Part shown: positions 9,197 through 18,147 of the stretch, piece by piece | Position numbering within the stretch: position 1 is the first letter of the stretch | Layout of the letters: each line of letters opens with the position of its first letter | Source: Stenotrophomonas aracearum | Lineage (GTDB): Bacteria; Pseudomonadota; Gammaproteobacteria; Xanthomonadales; Xanthomonadaceae | DNA: 64,000 bases | Assembly (NCBI RefSeq): GCF_031834615.1 | Contig: NZ_CP115543.1 | Coordinates: forward strand, 1,127,001-1,191,000 | Direction: 5' to 3' | The notes under the pieces: model-generated | Told to the model about the DNA's origin: nothing | Seen by the model: the letters and a program-made list of their open reading frames with translations, nothing else | Databases searched by the model: none | Translations under genes and position numbers: made by a program

Positions 9197-11956
9197 TCAG
9201 AACTTGTAGTTCACACCCAGCATGTAGGTCCGGCCCCACTCGATGTATTCCAGCGGACGGTCCTTGGTACCCGCGTAGGTACGGTACGGCTCGTTGGTCA
9301 GGTTGCTTCCCTGCAGGAGCAGGGTCAGTCCATGCAGGCTGCTGCTGTCGGCGAAGGTGTAGCTGACCTGCGCGTCGGTCACGTTCTCGCCGACCACGTA
9401 ACGCAGGGTGCGGTTGCCGTTGAAGTTGCCAATTTCACCGATGAAGTCCGAACGACGGCGCTGGCTCACGCGTGCTTCAAAGCCGTTGCGCTCGAAATAG
9501 GCGGTGAAGTTGTACACGCGCTCGGACAGGCCCGGCAGGCTGATCGGATCGCTACCCACGCTGGAGGCGCTTTCCGGGTCCAGGATCTTGATGTCGCTGT
9601 CGTTGAAGGTCGCGCTGGCCTGCACGCCGAAACCACGCAGCGGGTCGGCAATCATTTCCAGCGGGAACGAGGCGGTCAGTTCCAGGCCACGCAGGGTGCC
9701 GCCTTCGCCGTTCTGCGGCGCCGAGAACGTACCGATGGTCTGCACCGGCGCAATCATCCCCGGCGGCGGCACGTAGTTGGCCAGCAGGTTGCTGAAATCG
9801 TAGTCGTCCACCGACTGGGTGTAGACGTAGCTCTTCAGGTCCTTGTAGAACACCGCGGCCGCCAGGTACGCCTTCTCGCCGAAGTACTTCTCGTACGAGA
9901 GGTCGATGGCGTTGGCGCGCCACGGATCCAGCAGCGGGTTGCCGCCGCTGCCGCCCGGCTTGCCGGTGGCGGTGTCCACGCCGAACTCCAGGCCGGCGCG
10001 CATCTGGTCCACGCGCGGACGCGCCACCTGCTTGGCCACCGCGAAACGCAGGGTCTGCTGGTGCGGGAACATGAAGGCCAGGTTCAAGCTCGGCAGCCAG
10101 TCGGTGTAGGTCTTGCCTTCGTCGATCGGCAGCACTTCCTGGCCGGCCGGGCGCGAGCGGTCGAAGTAGTTCGACTGCGAGCTCTGGTCGGTGCGGATCA
10201 TCTGCACGCCGACGTTGCCGCGTACGCCCACCTCACCGATATCGGTGTTGATGTTGGCACGCACCCACGCGGTGGTGGTCTTTTCCTGCACCACCCACGA
10301 CTTCGGGATCAGGTAGTCCAGGTTGGTGACCGGGTTGAACACCATGTAGCGGTCGACCGCAGCCGGCACGTTCCAGGCCGGGATGTAGCCGATGCCGGCA
10401 AAGCCCAGGTTGACCGGCCGGTACTGCAGGTCGCTGCCGACGTTGGCGTCGCCCTGCGCGCCGAGCAGGATATTGCCTTCGGCCTGGGTTTTTTCCTTGC
10501 GGCGGTCGGCGTAGTTCACGCCCACGTCCACGTCCTGGAACCAGGACATCGATTCGGGCAGGTTGAACGTGCCCTGCAGGCGCGCACCCTTCAGGCGGTC
10601 TTCAACCTGCGGCACCTTGCCGTAGCCCGAGCCGTAGATGGTGTTGGTCAGGTACAGCGCTTCGGGATTGGAGTAATCCAGGCCCGGGCGGATCTGCGAG
10701 AAGCCATTCGGGTTGACGGTCAGCCCGATGGTGTCCAGCTGCGGCATCGGGGTGAGCTGCAGGTTGTTCTCCAGGTTCAGCTCGTCGCGGGTGGCCTTGG
10801 AGTAGTTCACGTCGGCGGTCAGCTTGAAGCTGTCGAAGGTCAGCTCGTTGTTCCAGCCGAACGCATCGATCTTGTCTTCGCGCTTGTTGTACATGCCGCG
10901 CACCAGCGGGTACACGCCGCTGGCGGTGCCACCGGTGAAGGTGCCGTTGCCGTTGACCTGCGGGTTGCTGATGAACAGCCCCGGGGTATAGCCGCCGTTG
11001 TAGTTGCTGAGGTTGACCTCGAACTGGTTGGCGGTGTCGATCTGCTCGGCTTCGGTGTGGAACAGGTCCAGGGTGCTGGTCCACGTGTTCGACGGGCGGA
11101 ACTGCACGGTGGCCATGTAGCCGTCGCGCTTGGCGTTGCCTGTACGGCGCAGCGCCTTGATGCCGTCGGAGAACGCGGTGCCCGGCGCAACGCCCGGGCG
11201 GTTGCCCTGGTCGGTCTGCTCGGTGGTCCACGGCTCGTACAGGCCGACCTGGTTTTCCTGGATCGGGTTGTCGCTGTGCGCGTAGCCGATCGCCAGGCCC
11301 CAGGTGTTGTCGGCGAACTGGTCGATGTAGCTGGCGCTGAAGCGGTTGCCGAAGGCGTCCACGTTGGCGGCCTTGCCCAGCGAGTTCTTCGAGTAGCGGC
11401 CGCTCAGCGCGATCACGCGTTCGCTGAAGGCCAGCGGGCGCACGGTCTGCATGTCGATGGTGCCGGACAGGCCCTGGCCGACCAGCGCCGCGTCGGGGGT
11501 CTTGTACACGGTCACGCCGTTGACCAGCTCGGACGGGTACTGGTCGAACTCGACGCTGCGGTTGTCGCCGGTGCTGACCACTTCACGCCCGTTGAGAAGG
11601 GTGGTGGCGAAGTCCGGGGACAGGCCGCGCACGCTGATCACCTGGGCACGGCCGGCCACGCGCTGTGCGGCCAGGCCGGGCAGGCGGGCCAGCGACTCGG
11701 CGATGCTGACATCCGGCAGCTTGCCGATGTCTTCGGCCGAGATCACTTCGACCACCGAGGTGGCGTCCTGCTTGATCTGGATGGCGTTCTCGATGCCACG
11801 GCGGATGCCGGTGACCTGCACGGTGTCCAGGTCGGTGGCGGCGGTACCGGCCGGCGGCACGGTGCTCGACGTGGTGGTGGACTGCGCCGACGCCAACAGC
11901 GGCGTCAGGGCGACGGCCAGCGCGATACTCAGCGCGCTGCGCTTGCGATTCAACAT
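9197..11956 (-). CDS. TonB-dependent receptor, probably for maltodextrins
   Basis: An outer-membrane active transporter of about 919 residues. I start at the ATG at 11956 because GGGAGGGG precedes it and a clean signal peptide (MLNRKRSALSIALAVAL...) begins there; an in-frame ATG 30 bases upstream lacks both. After the signal come a TonB-box-like segment (DTVQVTGIR), the plug domain (VVEVISAEDIGKLPD, LPGLAAQRV, ISVRGLSPDF), and a long beta barrel ending in GVNYKF, with the terminal aromatic residue expected for barrel assembly. The plug style matches the large Caulobacter/Xanthomonas family that includes the maltose receptor MalA. The operator 14-mer lies 128 bases upstream, and GH97 is encoded behind it on the same strand. 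The substrate is inferred from context. Confidence 0.88.
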   Translation of the reverse strand: MLNRKRSALSIALAVALTPLLASAQSTTTSSTVPPAGTAATDLDTVQVTGIRRGIENAIQIKQDATSVVEVISAEDIGKLPDVSIAESLARLPGLAAQRVAGRAQVISVRGLSPDFATTLLNGREVVSTGDNRSVEFDQYPSELVNGVTVYKTPDAALVGQGLSGTIDMQTVRPLAFSERVIALSGRYSKNSLGKAANVDAFGNRFSASYIDQFADNTWGLAIGYAHSDNPIQENQVGLYEPWTTEQTDQGNRPGVAPGTAFSDGIKALRRTGNAKRDGYMATVQFRPSNTWTSTLDLFHTEAEQIDTANQFEVNLSNYNGGYTPGLFISNPQVNGNGTFTGGTASGVYPLVRGMYNKREDKIDAFGWNNELTFDSFKLTADVNYSKATRDELNLENNLQLTPMPQLDTIGLTVNPNGFSQIRPGLDYSNPEALYLTNTIYGSGYGKVPQVEDRLKGARLQGTFNLPESMSWFQDVDVGVNYADRRKEKTQAEGNILLGAQGDANVGSDLQYRPVNLGFAGIGYIPAWNVPAAVDRYMVFNPVTNLDYLIPKSWVVQEKTTTAWVRANINTDIGEVGVRGNVGVQMIRTDQSSQSNYFDRSRPAGQEVLPIDEGKTYTDWLPSLNLAFMFPHQQTLRFAVAKQVARPRVDQMRAGLEFGVDTATGKPGGSGGNPLLDPWRANAIDLSYEKYFGEKAYLAAAVFYKDLKSYVYTQSVDDYDFSNLLANYVPPPGMIAPVQTIGTFSAPQNGEGGTLRGLELTASFPLEMIADPLRGFGVQASATFNDSDIKILDPESASSVGSDPISLPGLSERVYNFTAYFERNGFEARVSQRRRSDFIGEIGNFNGNRTLRYVVGENVTDAQVSYTFADSSSLHGLTLLLQGSNLTNEPYRTYAGTKDRPLEYIEWGRTYMLGVNYKF

Positions 11957-12084
11957 TTTCCCCTCCCAGGCAATGTTGCCAAACATGTTGTGATCAACGG
12001 CGATGCGTTGCCGCAGGTGTCATGGCGCGGTGGCCGTTGACTGCGTGGCTATGGTAGGCAGCGCGCCTCCGGCGTGAATCACCC

Positions 12085-12098
12085 TGCATACGTATTCA
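12085..12098 (-). promoter_or_regulatory. Predicted LacI-type operator, maltodextrin regulon, copy 2
   Basis: The minus strand reads TGAATACGTATGCA, identical to the copies at 7339 and 14265. It lies between the GH97 stop and the TonB receptor start, so the receptor most likely has its own promoter rather than depending on GH97 read-through. Confidence 0.7.
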
Positions 12099-12124
12099 AT
12101 GGATATGCAGGGGTTTGAAAGCGA

Positions 12125-14191
12125 TTACATGGGGCTGAACCGGATGGCCTGGCCGCCGCCCGGTGCCAGCACGATGGTCAGGGTGTCGGCGCTGGTCACC
12201 TCGCGGGTTTCGCGGGCGAATGCGAACGGGTTGCGCTGGTAATCGGCGCCCTCGCCATCGCGGTAGATCTCGGCCCGATACCGCACCCCCGGCTCCAGGA
12301 ACGACAGTGGTACCGGCAGCGCGCGGCCGTGTTCGTCGGTGATGCTGCCCAGGAACCAGTCGCGGCTGTTGCGGTCCTTGCGCGCGATGGTCACGTAGTC
12401 GCCGACCTCGCCATCCAGCACCCGGGTGTCGTCCCAGTCCACCGCCACGTCTTCGATGAACTGGAACGCCTCACGGTGCTGTTCATAGTGTTCAGGCAGG
12501 TCGGCGGCCATCTGGATCGGGCTGTAGATCACCACGTACAGCGCCAGCTGGCGGGCCAGCGTGCTCGGAATGGCCTGTCCGTGGCGGCCCTTCAGGCTGA
12601 GGATGCCCGGGGTGTAGTCCATCGGCCCGGACAACATGCGGGTGAATACCAGGTTGACCTCATGCTCGGGCGGGTTCGGCGGCTGCCCCCACGCGTTGTA
12701 TTCCATACCGCGCGCACCTTCGCGCGAGATCCAGTTGGGGTAGGTCCGGCGCAGGCCGGTGTCCTTGATCGGCTCATGCGGGTTCACCGCGATATGCCGC
12801 TTCGCTGCCTCCTGTACCACCTTCAAATGATGCCGGGCCATGAACTGGCCGTCGTGCCACTCCCGCCACAGCGGGCCGCCGGCCGGGTTGCGGCGGTCGA
12901 CCTGGCCGTCGTCGCAGACGTAGCCGCTCTTGAACGAGTCCACGCCCAGCCGCGCGTACAGGTCCAAGGCGGCGCCGAGCTGGTCTTCGTAATGCTCGAT
13001 CGCACAGCCGGTTTCATGGTGGCCGATCAGGTGCACGCCCTTTTTCGCCCCGTAGGCCGACAGCGCGTCGATGTCGAAGTCGGGCGTGGCCCGGGTGAAG
13101 TCGAAGTCGTAGCCGTTGCCGACCCAGTTGCCGTCCCAGCCCGGATTCCAGCCTTCCACCAGCACGCCGCGGAAGCCGTGCTTCGCGGCGAAGTCGATCA
13201 CCTTCTTCGTCTTGGCCGTGGTCGCGGCATGCTTCGGGCCGGTTGCCCAGCTCTCGCTGTCCAGGTGCATCGACCACCACACGCCCAGGTACTTGGACGG
13301 TTTGACCCAGCTCACATCGCCCAGCACGTTGGGCTCGTTGAGGTTGAGGATCAGGTTGGACTCGACCAGGCCGCCGGCCTGGTCGCTGATCTGCAGGGTG
13401 CGCCACGGCGTGCTGAAGGGCAGGGTACGGCGTACCTTCCAGCCCTCCGCGGACGGCGACAGCTGCGCGCGCAGGCGCTGGCCGTCGGTACGGCGCAGCC
13501 ACATGCCGGCGTAGTCGACCAGGGCGGCTTCATGGATCGCCACGTGCAGGCCGTCGGTGCTGCGCAGGGTCAGCGGCGTGTGCGCCACCGGCACCTGGTC
13601 CAGCGGGGTGCGCTGGTACAGGTATTCGTAATGGATCGGCTCGCCGGCGGGAATCCACCACGCAGTGGATTCGGGGGCGATGGCGAACTCGGTCAGCTCG
13701 TCGTCGATGATCGCCTCGCGCAGGCCCGGTTGTTCCGGGAAGTGGTAGCGAAAGCCCAGGCCGTCGTCGTAGACGCGGAACACCACGTCCAGCCGGCGCT
13801 TGGCGCCACTGCGTTCGCCCAGCTGCACGGTCACTTCGTTGTAGTGGTTGCGCACGCTTCGGCGTTCGCCCCACGGCTGTTCCCAGGTGTCGTCGACACT
13901 GCGCGTGTCCTGCCCCAGCAGTTCCAGGTCGCGGTCGAGGCGGCCGTCGCGCAGCTGGAAGCCCAGCTTCGACTCGGCCACCACGGTCTGGCCCAGGCGC
14001 TCGACCCGGTAGCTCGGGTTGCCACCGTCGAGCTGCAGCGACACCTTCAGCACCTTGCCGGGCGAACTGGCACTGGCCACGGTGACCGGTTCAGCGTGCG
14101 CACCCACCGCGCAGAACAGCAACGACATGGCCAGCCAGGCCAGCGGACGGGGCGCACGCAACGCGCGCGGCAACGCAACAACCAAAGGCAT
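12125..14191 (-). CDS. GH97 family alpha-glucosidase (SusB-like)
   Basis: An exported glycosidase of 688 residues that would trim glucose from malto-oligosaccharides in the periplasm, like SusB of Bacteroides. A signal peptide (LAWLAMSLLFCAVGAHAEP, cleavage near residue 33) is followed by an N-terminal beta-sandwich domain (GKVLKVSLQLDGGNPSY), then a TIM barrel with YLGVWWSMH, GFRGVLVEGWNPGWDGN, LIGHHETGC and GVDSFKSGYVCDDGQ, and a C-terminal beta domain. The start is supported by GGGAGGGGAA directly before the ATG at 14191. Whether it is an inverting glucosidase or a retaining galactosidase-type member needs alignment of the catalytic carboxylates; the starch context favours alpha-glucosidase. 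Confidence 0.88.
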   Translation of the reverse strand: MPLVVALPRALRAPRPLAWLAMSLLFCAVGAHAEPVTVASASSPGKVLKVSLQLDGGNPSYRVERLGQTVVAESKLGFQLRDGRLDRDLELLGQDTRSVDDTWEQPWGERRSVRNHYNEVTVQLGERSGAKRRLDVVFRVYDDGLGFRYHFPEQPGLREAIIDDELTEFAIAPESTAWWIPAGEPIHYEYLYQRTPLDQVPVAHTPLTLRSTDGLHVAIHEAALVDYAGMWLRRTDGQRLRAQLSPSAEGWKVRRTLPFSTPWRTLQISDQAGGLVESNLILNLNEPNVLGDVSWVKPSKYLGVWWSMHLDSESWATGPKHAATTAKTKKVIDFAAKHGFRGVLVEGWNPGWDGNWVGNGYDFDFTRATPDFDIDALSAYGAKKGVHLIGHHETGCAIEHYEDQLGAALDLYARLGVDSFKSGYVCDDGQVDRRNPAGGPLWREWHDGQFMARHHLKVVQEAAKRHIAVNPHEPIKDTGLRRTYPNWISREGARGMEYNAWGQPPNPPEHEVNLVFTRMLSGPMDYTPGILSLKGRHGQAIPSTLARQLALYVVIYSPIQMAADLPEHYEQHREAFQFIEDVAVDWDDTRVLDGEVGDYVTIARKDRNSRDWFLGSITDEHGRALPVPLSFLEPGVRYRAEIYRDGEGADYQRNPFAFARETREVTSADTLTIVLAPGGGQAIRFSPM

Positions 14192-14264
14192 TTCCCCTCC
14201 CAGGGCAGCCGGAACCTGCCCCGGACTATAGCCACGCTGTCCGCCGCATCACCGCGCCAGGCCA

Positions 14265-14278
14265 TGAATACGTATGCA
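14265..14278 (+). promoter_or_regulatory. Predicted LacI-type operator, maltodextrin regulon, copy 3 in a divergent promoter region
   Basis: TGAATACGTATGCA, 73 bases from the GH97 start on one side and 147 bases from the six-hairpin glycosidase start on the other. One site could control both directions. The remainder of the 234-base gap (14192-14425) holds two purine-rich tracts, CCTGGGAGGGGG near 14325 and AGGGAGGAAGG at 14383-14393, with no start codon at normal spacing. Confidence 0.7.
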
Positions 14279-14425
14279 AGCGGGCGGCAACCGGCGCGTC
14301 TCGCCTACCATGCAGGCAGGCACCCTGGGAGGGGGCCGCGACGACAGCGCTCCGGCACTGTTGAACCACACCGCGTGCAAGAAGGGAGGAAGGCAGACGG
14401 GCACACGCCGGTCGGCCGCTTTTCG

Positions 14426-16663
14426 ATGCTGAAGACGATCTGCCTGACCGCTGCCCTTGGGGCGGCGCTGTTGTCCACCGCTGCTGCGGCGGACCTCACT
14501 TTCGATGGCCGCAGTGCGCGCGCCAGCGCCGCCGCCGATGGCAGCTTCACGCTGCTGGCCGATGGCAGGCCGGTGGCGATCGCCGCCCAGCCGATGCGCA
14601 GCCAGACCGGCAGCGTGATGTTCGACGCCTTGTTCGCGCTCGCCCAGCAGGAAATGGCGGCCAACCGCGTGGATGCGATCCGCGACCCGGCCTTCAACTT
14701 CGGCAAGCCGGTCGACTGCGAATGTTTTGAAACCGGCGAACGCTGGCCCTACGTGTGGACGCGTGATGTGAGCTTTGCGGCCGATCTGGCACTGGCCCGG
14801 CTGGATCCGGTGCGCACCCGCCAGTCGCTGCAGTTCAAGCTCTCCAAGGCCCGCGACGGCCACACCCCGGGCCTGTTCGTGGCCCAGGACACCGGCTCGG
14901 GCGGCAGCTGGCCGATCAGCAGCGACCGCGTGGTGTGGTTCCTGGCCGCGCGCGACCTGCACGACAATGCCGTGTTCACCGAGCAGACCTGGCAGGCCCT
15001 GCAGGCCACGCTGGCGAAGGACCGCGCGATGGTGTTCGACCCGCGCACTGGCCTGTACCGGGGCGAGACCTCGTTCCTGGACTGGCGCGAACAGACCTAC
15101 CCGGACTGGACCCGCCAGGACGTGCGCTTCATCGGCGACTCCTTCGCACTGTCGACCAACGTGCTGCACTACCAGGCGCTGCGCCTGGCCGAGCGCTTTG
15201 CACGCGAGCGCGGCGATGCCCGCGCCACCGAGTACGCCGCGTGGGCCGATGCGCTTGCCGGGGAGATCGACGCACGCTTCTGGCGCGAAGATGCCGGCAT
15301 GTACATGAGTTACATCGGCGAAGCCGCGCACCCCGTGCCTTACGCCAAGTACGACCTGCTCGGCATTTCGCTGGGCGTGCTGGCCGAGGTGTTTCCGGCC
15401 GACCGTGCCCGCCGTGCGCTGGCCAACTACCCGTATGTAGAGGGCGGCAGCCCGGTGGTGTGGCCGCAGGAAGCGCAGCAGCCGATCTACCACAACCGCG
15501 CGGTGTGGCCGTTCGTGAGCGCCTATTCGCTGCGCGCTGCCCGCAAGGTGGGCGATGCCACCCGCATCCAGCGCGAGATCGAATCGCTGATGCGCGGCAG
15601 CGCGCTGGCCGGTTCGAACATGGAAAATTACGAGATGCGCACCCTCGCGGTGCACGTCGACGAAGGCGCGCTGAGCGGCCCGGTGGTCAACTCCCCGCGC
15701 CAGCTGTGGTCGGTCGCCGGTTATCTCTCGATGGTGCTGGAAGGCGTGTATGGCGTGGAAGCCGACGGCAGCGTAACGCCCCAACTGCCAACCGCCCTGG
15801 TCCCGCAGTTGTTCGGCACCCGCACGAGCATCGAACTCAACGACGGCACGACCACCTATGTCCTCCAGCGCCCCGAAACACTGGAAGGCACCCTGCTGGT
15901 CGCCGGGAGCGTGAAGCGCAACGCCAACACGGTCACCGTGAAACTGCAACCGCGCGCGGCCGACCTGCATCCTCATGCGGCGGCCCCGCAACCGCGTAGC
16001 GACACGCCACGCGTGTCCCAAGCGACCCCCACCGAAGCCAGCGCCTTCGCCCCACCCACCCCAGCGGCACCCGTAGTCGTCGCCCAACAGAACGCCTGGA
16101 TCACCATTATCCCGGCCAACCATCAGCTCTGGCTGGACGGCAAACCCGCAGCGGGCGCCTCCACCCAAACCCTCGCCATCGACGGCCACCAGCACTGCTT
16201 CTCCCTGACCCGTCGCGAAGGTGTATTGGAATCCCTGCACAGTCCCATGACCTGCGTCGGCCCGCAGCACACTCTGGCCGGCGCCACGAATTGGACATGG
16301 ACCGCACCCGAACCCACCCGCGTCCGCCTGCGCCTGCGCTACGACAACCCCAACGGCCCGATCAACACCGGCGTCACCGCTGCGGTGAAGCAGCTGGCCG
16401 TGCAGTGCACTGGCCATTCCCCGCAACGCGCCACCGTGGTGATGCCGCACAGTGTCGGCCCGCAGGACTCCACCGCCGCCGAATTCGACCTGCCCAAGGG
16501 CAGCTGCACGTTCACCCTGGAACCGGGCTTCAACATGAGTGCACTGGAACACTTTGCCCAGTACAACGGCGGCAAGGGCGGGCGCGACGGCGTGCTCAAT
16601 GCGGCCAACGTCCGCGCGCTGCTGCTCGCGCCCGTTGCCGGTAACGTGGAGGCCGCACGATGA
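14426..16663 (+). CDS. Exported six-hairpin glycosidase (glycogen-debranching/GH63-like fold) with C-terminal beta domain
   Basis: A protein of 745 residues with a Sec signal peptide (MLKTICLTAALGAALLSTAAA). Residues from about 75 on show the (alpha/alpha)6-barrel pattern of glucoamylase- and debranching-type enzymes: ERWPYVWTRDVSFAADL, NYPYVEGGSPVVWPQE, YHNRAVWPFVSAYSLRA and SGPVVNSPRQLWSVAGYL. After a Pro/Ala-rich linker (about residues 510-555) comes an extra domain with five cysteines that may bind carbohydrate. The exact GH family is not certain. The ORF is open about 2 kb upstream, but that is antisense to GH97 and not coding. The ATG at 14426 is chosen for the signal peptide, although the nearest strong ribosome-binding tract is 32 bases away. 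The MFS gene overlaps its end by 4 bases. Confidence 0.8.
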   Translation: MLKTICLTAALGAALLSTAAAADLTFDGRSARASAAADGSFTLLADGRPVAIAAQPMRSQTGSVMFDALFALAQQEMAANRVDAIRDPAFNFGKPVDCECFETGERWPYVWTRDVSFAADLALARLDPVRTRQSLQFKLSKARDGHTPGLFVAQDTGSGGSWPISSDRVVWFLAARDLHDNAVFTEQTWQALQATLAKDRAMVFDPRTGLYRGETSFLDWREQTYPDWTRQDVRFIGDSFALSTNVLHYQALRLAERFARERGDARATEYAAWADALAGEIDARFWREDAGMYMSYIGEAAHPVPYAKYDLLGISLGVLAEVFPADRARRALANYPYVEGGSPVVWPQEAQQPIYHNRAVWPFVSAYSLRAARKVGDATRIQREIESLMRGSALAGSNMENYEMRTLAVHVDEGALSGPVVNSPRQLWSVAGYLSMVLEGVYGVEADGSVTPQLPTALVPQLFGTRTSIELNDGTTTYVLQRPETLEGTLLVAGSVKRNANTVTVKLQPRAADLHPHAAAPQPRSDTPRVSQATPTEASAFAPPTPAAPVVVAQQNAWITIIPANHQLWLDGKPAAGASTQTLAIDGHQHCFSLTRREGVLESLHSPMTCVGPQHTLAGATNWTWTAPEPTRVRLRLRYDNPNGPINTGVTAAVKQLAVQCTGHSPQRATVVMPHSVGPQDSTAAEFDLPKGSCTFTLEPGFNMSALEHFAQYNGGKGGRDGVLNAANVRALLLAPVAGNVEAAR

Positions 16664-18147
16664 GCCGCCCCGCCAAGCCGACCCTGTCGTTCTGGCAGAT
16701 CTGGAACATGTGCTTCGGCTTCCTCGGCATCCAGTTCGGTTTCGCCCTGCAGAACGCCAACGCGAGCCGCATCTTCGAAACCCTGGGCGCGCCGATGGAC
16801 GCGGTTCCCGGGCTGTGGATCGCCGCGCCGCTGACCGGCCTGCTGGTACAGCCGATCATCGGCTATCTGTCCGACCGCACCTGGACCCGCTGGGGCCGAC
16901 GTCGTCCGTACTTCATGATCGGCGCGGTGCTCACCACGCTGGCCCTGCTGGTGATGCCGAACTCGCCCACGCTGTGGATCGCCGCCGGCACGCTGTGGGT
17001 ACTGGACGCTTCCATCAACGTCTCGATGGAACCCTTCCGCGCCTTCGTCGGCGACAAACTGGCCCCGCGCCAGCGCCCCACCGGCTACGCGATGCAGAGC
17101 TTCTTCATCGGCGTGGGTGCCATCGTCGCCAGCTTCCTGCCCTTCATCCTCGCCCACTTCGGCGTGGCCAACACCGCCCCGGCGGGCGAGATGCCGCCCA
17201 CCGTGCGCTACGCGTTCTACTTCGGCGCGGTGGTGCTGCTGGCTTCGATCGCGTGGACGGTGTTCAGCACCCGCGAGTACTCGCCGGCCGAGCTGGCCAG
17301 CTTCGACGACGCCGAGCCGCCGGCGGTGCACCAGTCCGCGCCGCTGGCCGGGCCGCCGCCGCTGCTGCAGATCGGGGCGTGGATCGCGCTCGGCCTGGCG
17401 CTGGCCGCCGCCATCGCCTGGCGCGACGGCGACAAGATGCTCTACGTACTGGCCGGGCTGTGCATGGGCTACGGCCTGCTGCTCGGCGTGGCGAGAATGC
17501 TGCCCGGCCCGCACATGCTCGCCACCATCGTCGGCGACCTGCGCAGCATGCCGCGCACCATGCGCCGGCTGGCCTGGGTGCAGTTCTTCTCCTGGTTCGC
17601 ACTGTTCGCGATGTGGATCTACACCACCGCAGCGGTGGCCGGCACCCACTTCGGTTCGACCGATCCGGCCTCGGCTGCCTACAACGAAGGCGCCAACTGG
17701 GTGGGCGTGCTGTTCGGCGCCTACAACGGTTTCGCCGCGCTGGCCGCGTTGCTGATCCCGCTGATGGTGCGCTGGATGGGCCTGCGCCTGAGCCACCTGG
17801 TCAACCTGTGGCTGGGCGGCCTGGGGCTGATTTCGCTGATGCTGATCGACGACCCGAAGTGGCTGTTGCTGTCTATGGTCGGGGTCGGCTTCGCCTGGGC
17901 CTCGATCCTGTCGCTGCCGTACGCGCTGCTGTCCGACAGCGTGCCAGCGGCCAAGATGGGCGTGTACATGGGCCTGTTCAATTTCTTCATCGTCATTCCG
18001 CAGCTGGTTGCGGCCAGCGCGCTTGGATTCATGCTGCGCCTGTGGCTGGGCGGCGACCCGATGCATGTGCTGGCGCTCGGTGGCGCCAGTCTGCTGGTTG
18101 CCGGGCTGTGCGTGCTGCGTGTTCCGTCCCACCAGGAGGTTGTCTGA
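16660..18147 (+). CDS. Sugar MFS transporter, MalY/GPH type, inner membrane
   Basis: A 495-residue polytopic protein with about 12 hydrophobic segments, predicted to carry maltose or maltodextrins across the inner membrane by cation symport. The N-terminus (FWQIWNMCFGFLGIQFGFALQ) and the loop motif GYLSDRTWTRWGRRRP are typical of the glycoside-pentoside-hexuronide/SLC45-like branch, the group that includes MalY of Caulobacter. It overlaps the glycosidase upstream by four bases (ATGA) and shares one base (TGATG) with the amylase-type gene downstream, so the three form one operon. It takes over from the TonB receptor once substrate is in the periplasm. The exact sugar is inferred from context. 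Confidence 0.9.
   Translation: MSRPAKPTLSFWQIWNMCFGFLGIQFGFALQNANASRIFETLGAPMDAVPGLWIAAPLTGLLVQPIIGYLSDRTWTRWGRRRPYFMIGAVLTTLALLVMPNSPTLWIAAGTLWVLDASINVSMEPFRAFVGDKLAPRQRPTGYAMQSFFIGVGAIVASFLPFILAHFGVANTAPAGEMPPTVRYAFYFGAVVLLASIAWTVFSTREYSPAELASFDDAEPPAVHQSAPLAGPPPLLQIGAWIALGLALAAAIAWRDGDKMLYVLAGLCMGYGLLLGVARMLPGPHMLATIVGDLRSMPRTMRRLAWVQFFSWFALFAMWIYTTAAVAGTHFGSTDPASAAYNEGANWVGVLFGAYNGFAALAALLIPLMVRWMGLRLSHLVNLWLGGLGLISLMLIDDPKWLLLSMVGVGFAWASILSLPYALLSDSVPAAKMGVYMGLFNFFIVIPQLVAASALGFMLRLWLGGDPMHVLALGGASLLVAGLCVLRVPSHQEVV

Noticed and set aside
8864..12040. 1,058-codon open frame on the plus strand opposite the TonB receptor
   Set aside because: The codon pattern is the mirror of the receptor gene in GC-rich DNA, with Val/Gly/Arg-rich nonsense sequence and no domain or ribosome-binding site.
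12329..14425. 2.1 kb upstream extension of the six-hairpin glycosidase frame
   Set aside because: It runs antisense to the GH97 gene, and the true protein begins with a signal peptide at 14426.
16539..18146. In-frame extension of the GH13 gene back through the MFS gene, suggesting a fusion
   Set aside because: The extension is out of frame with the MFS protein, and AGGAGG plus a signal peptide mark the start at 18147.
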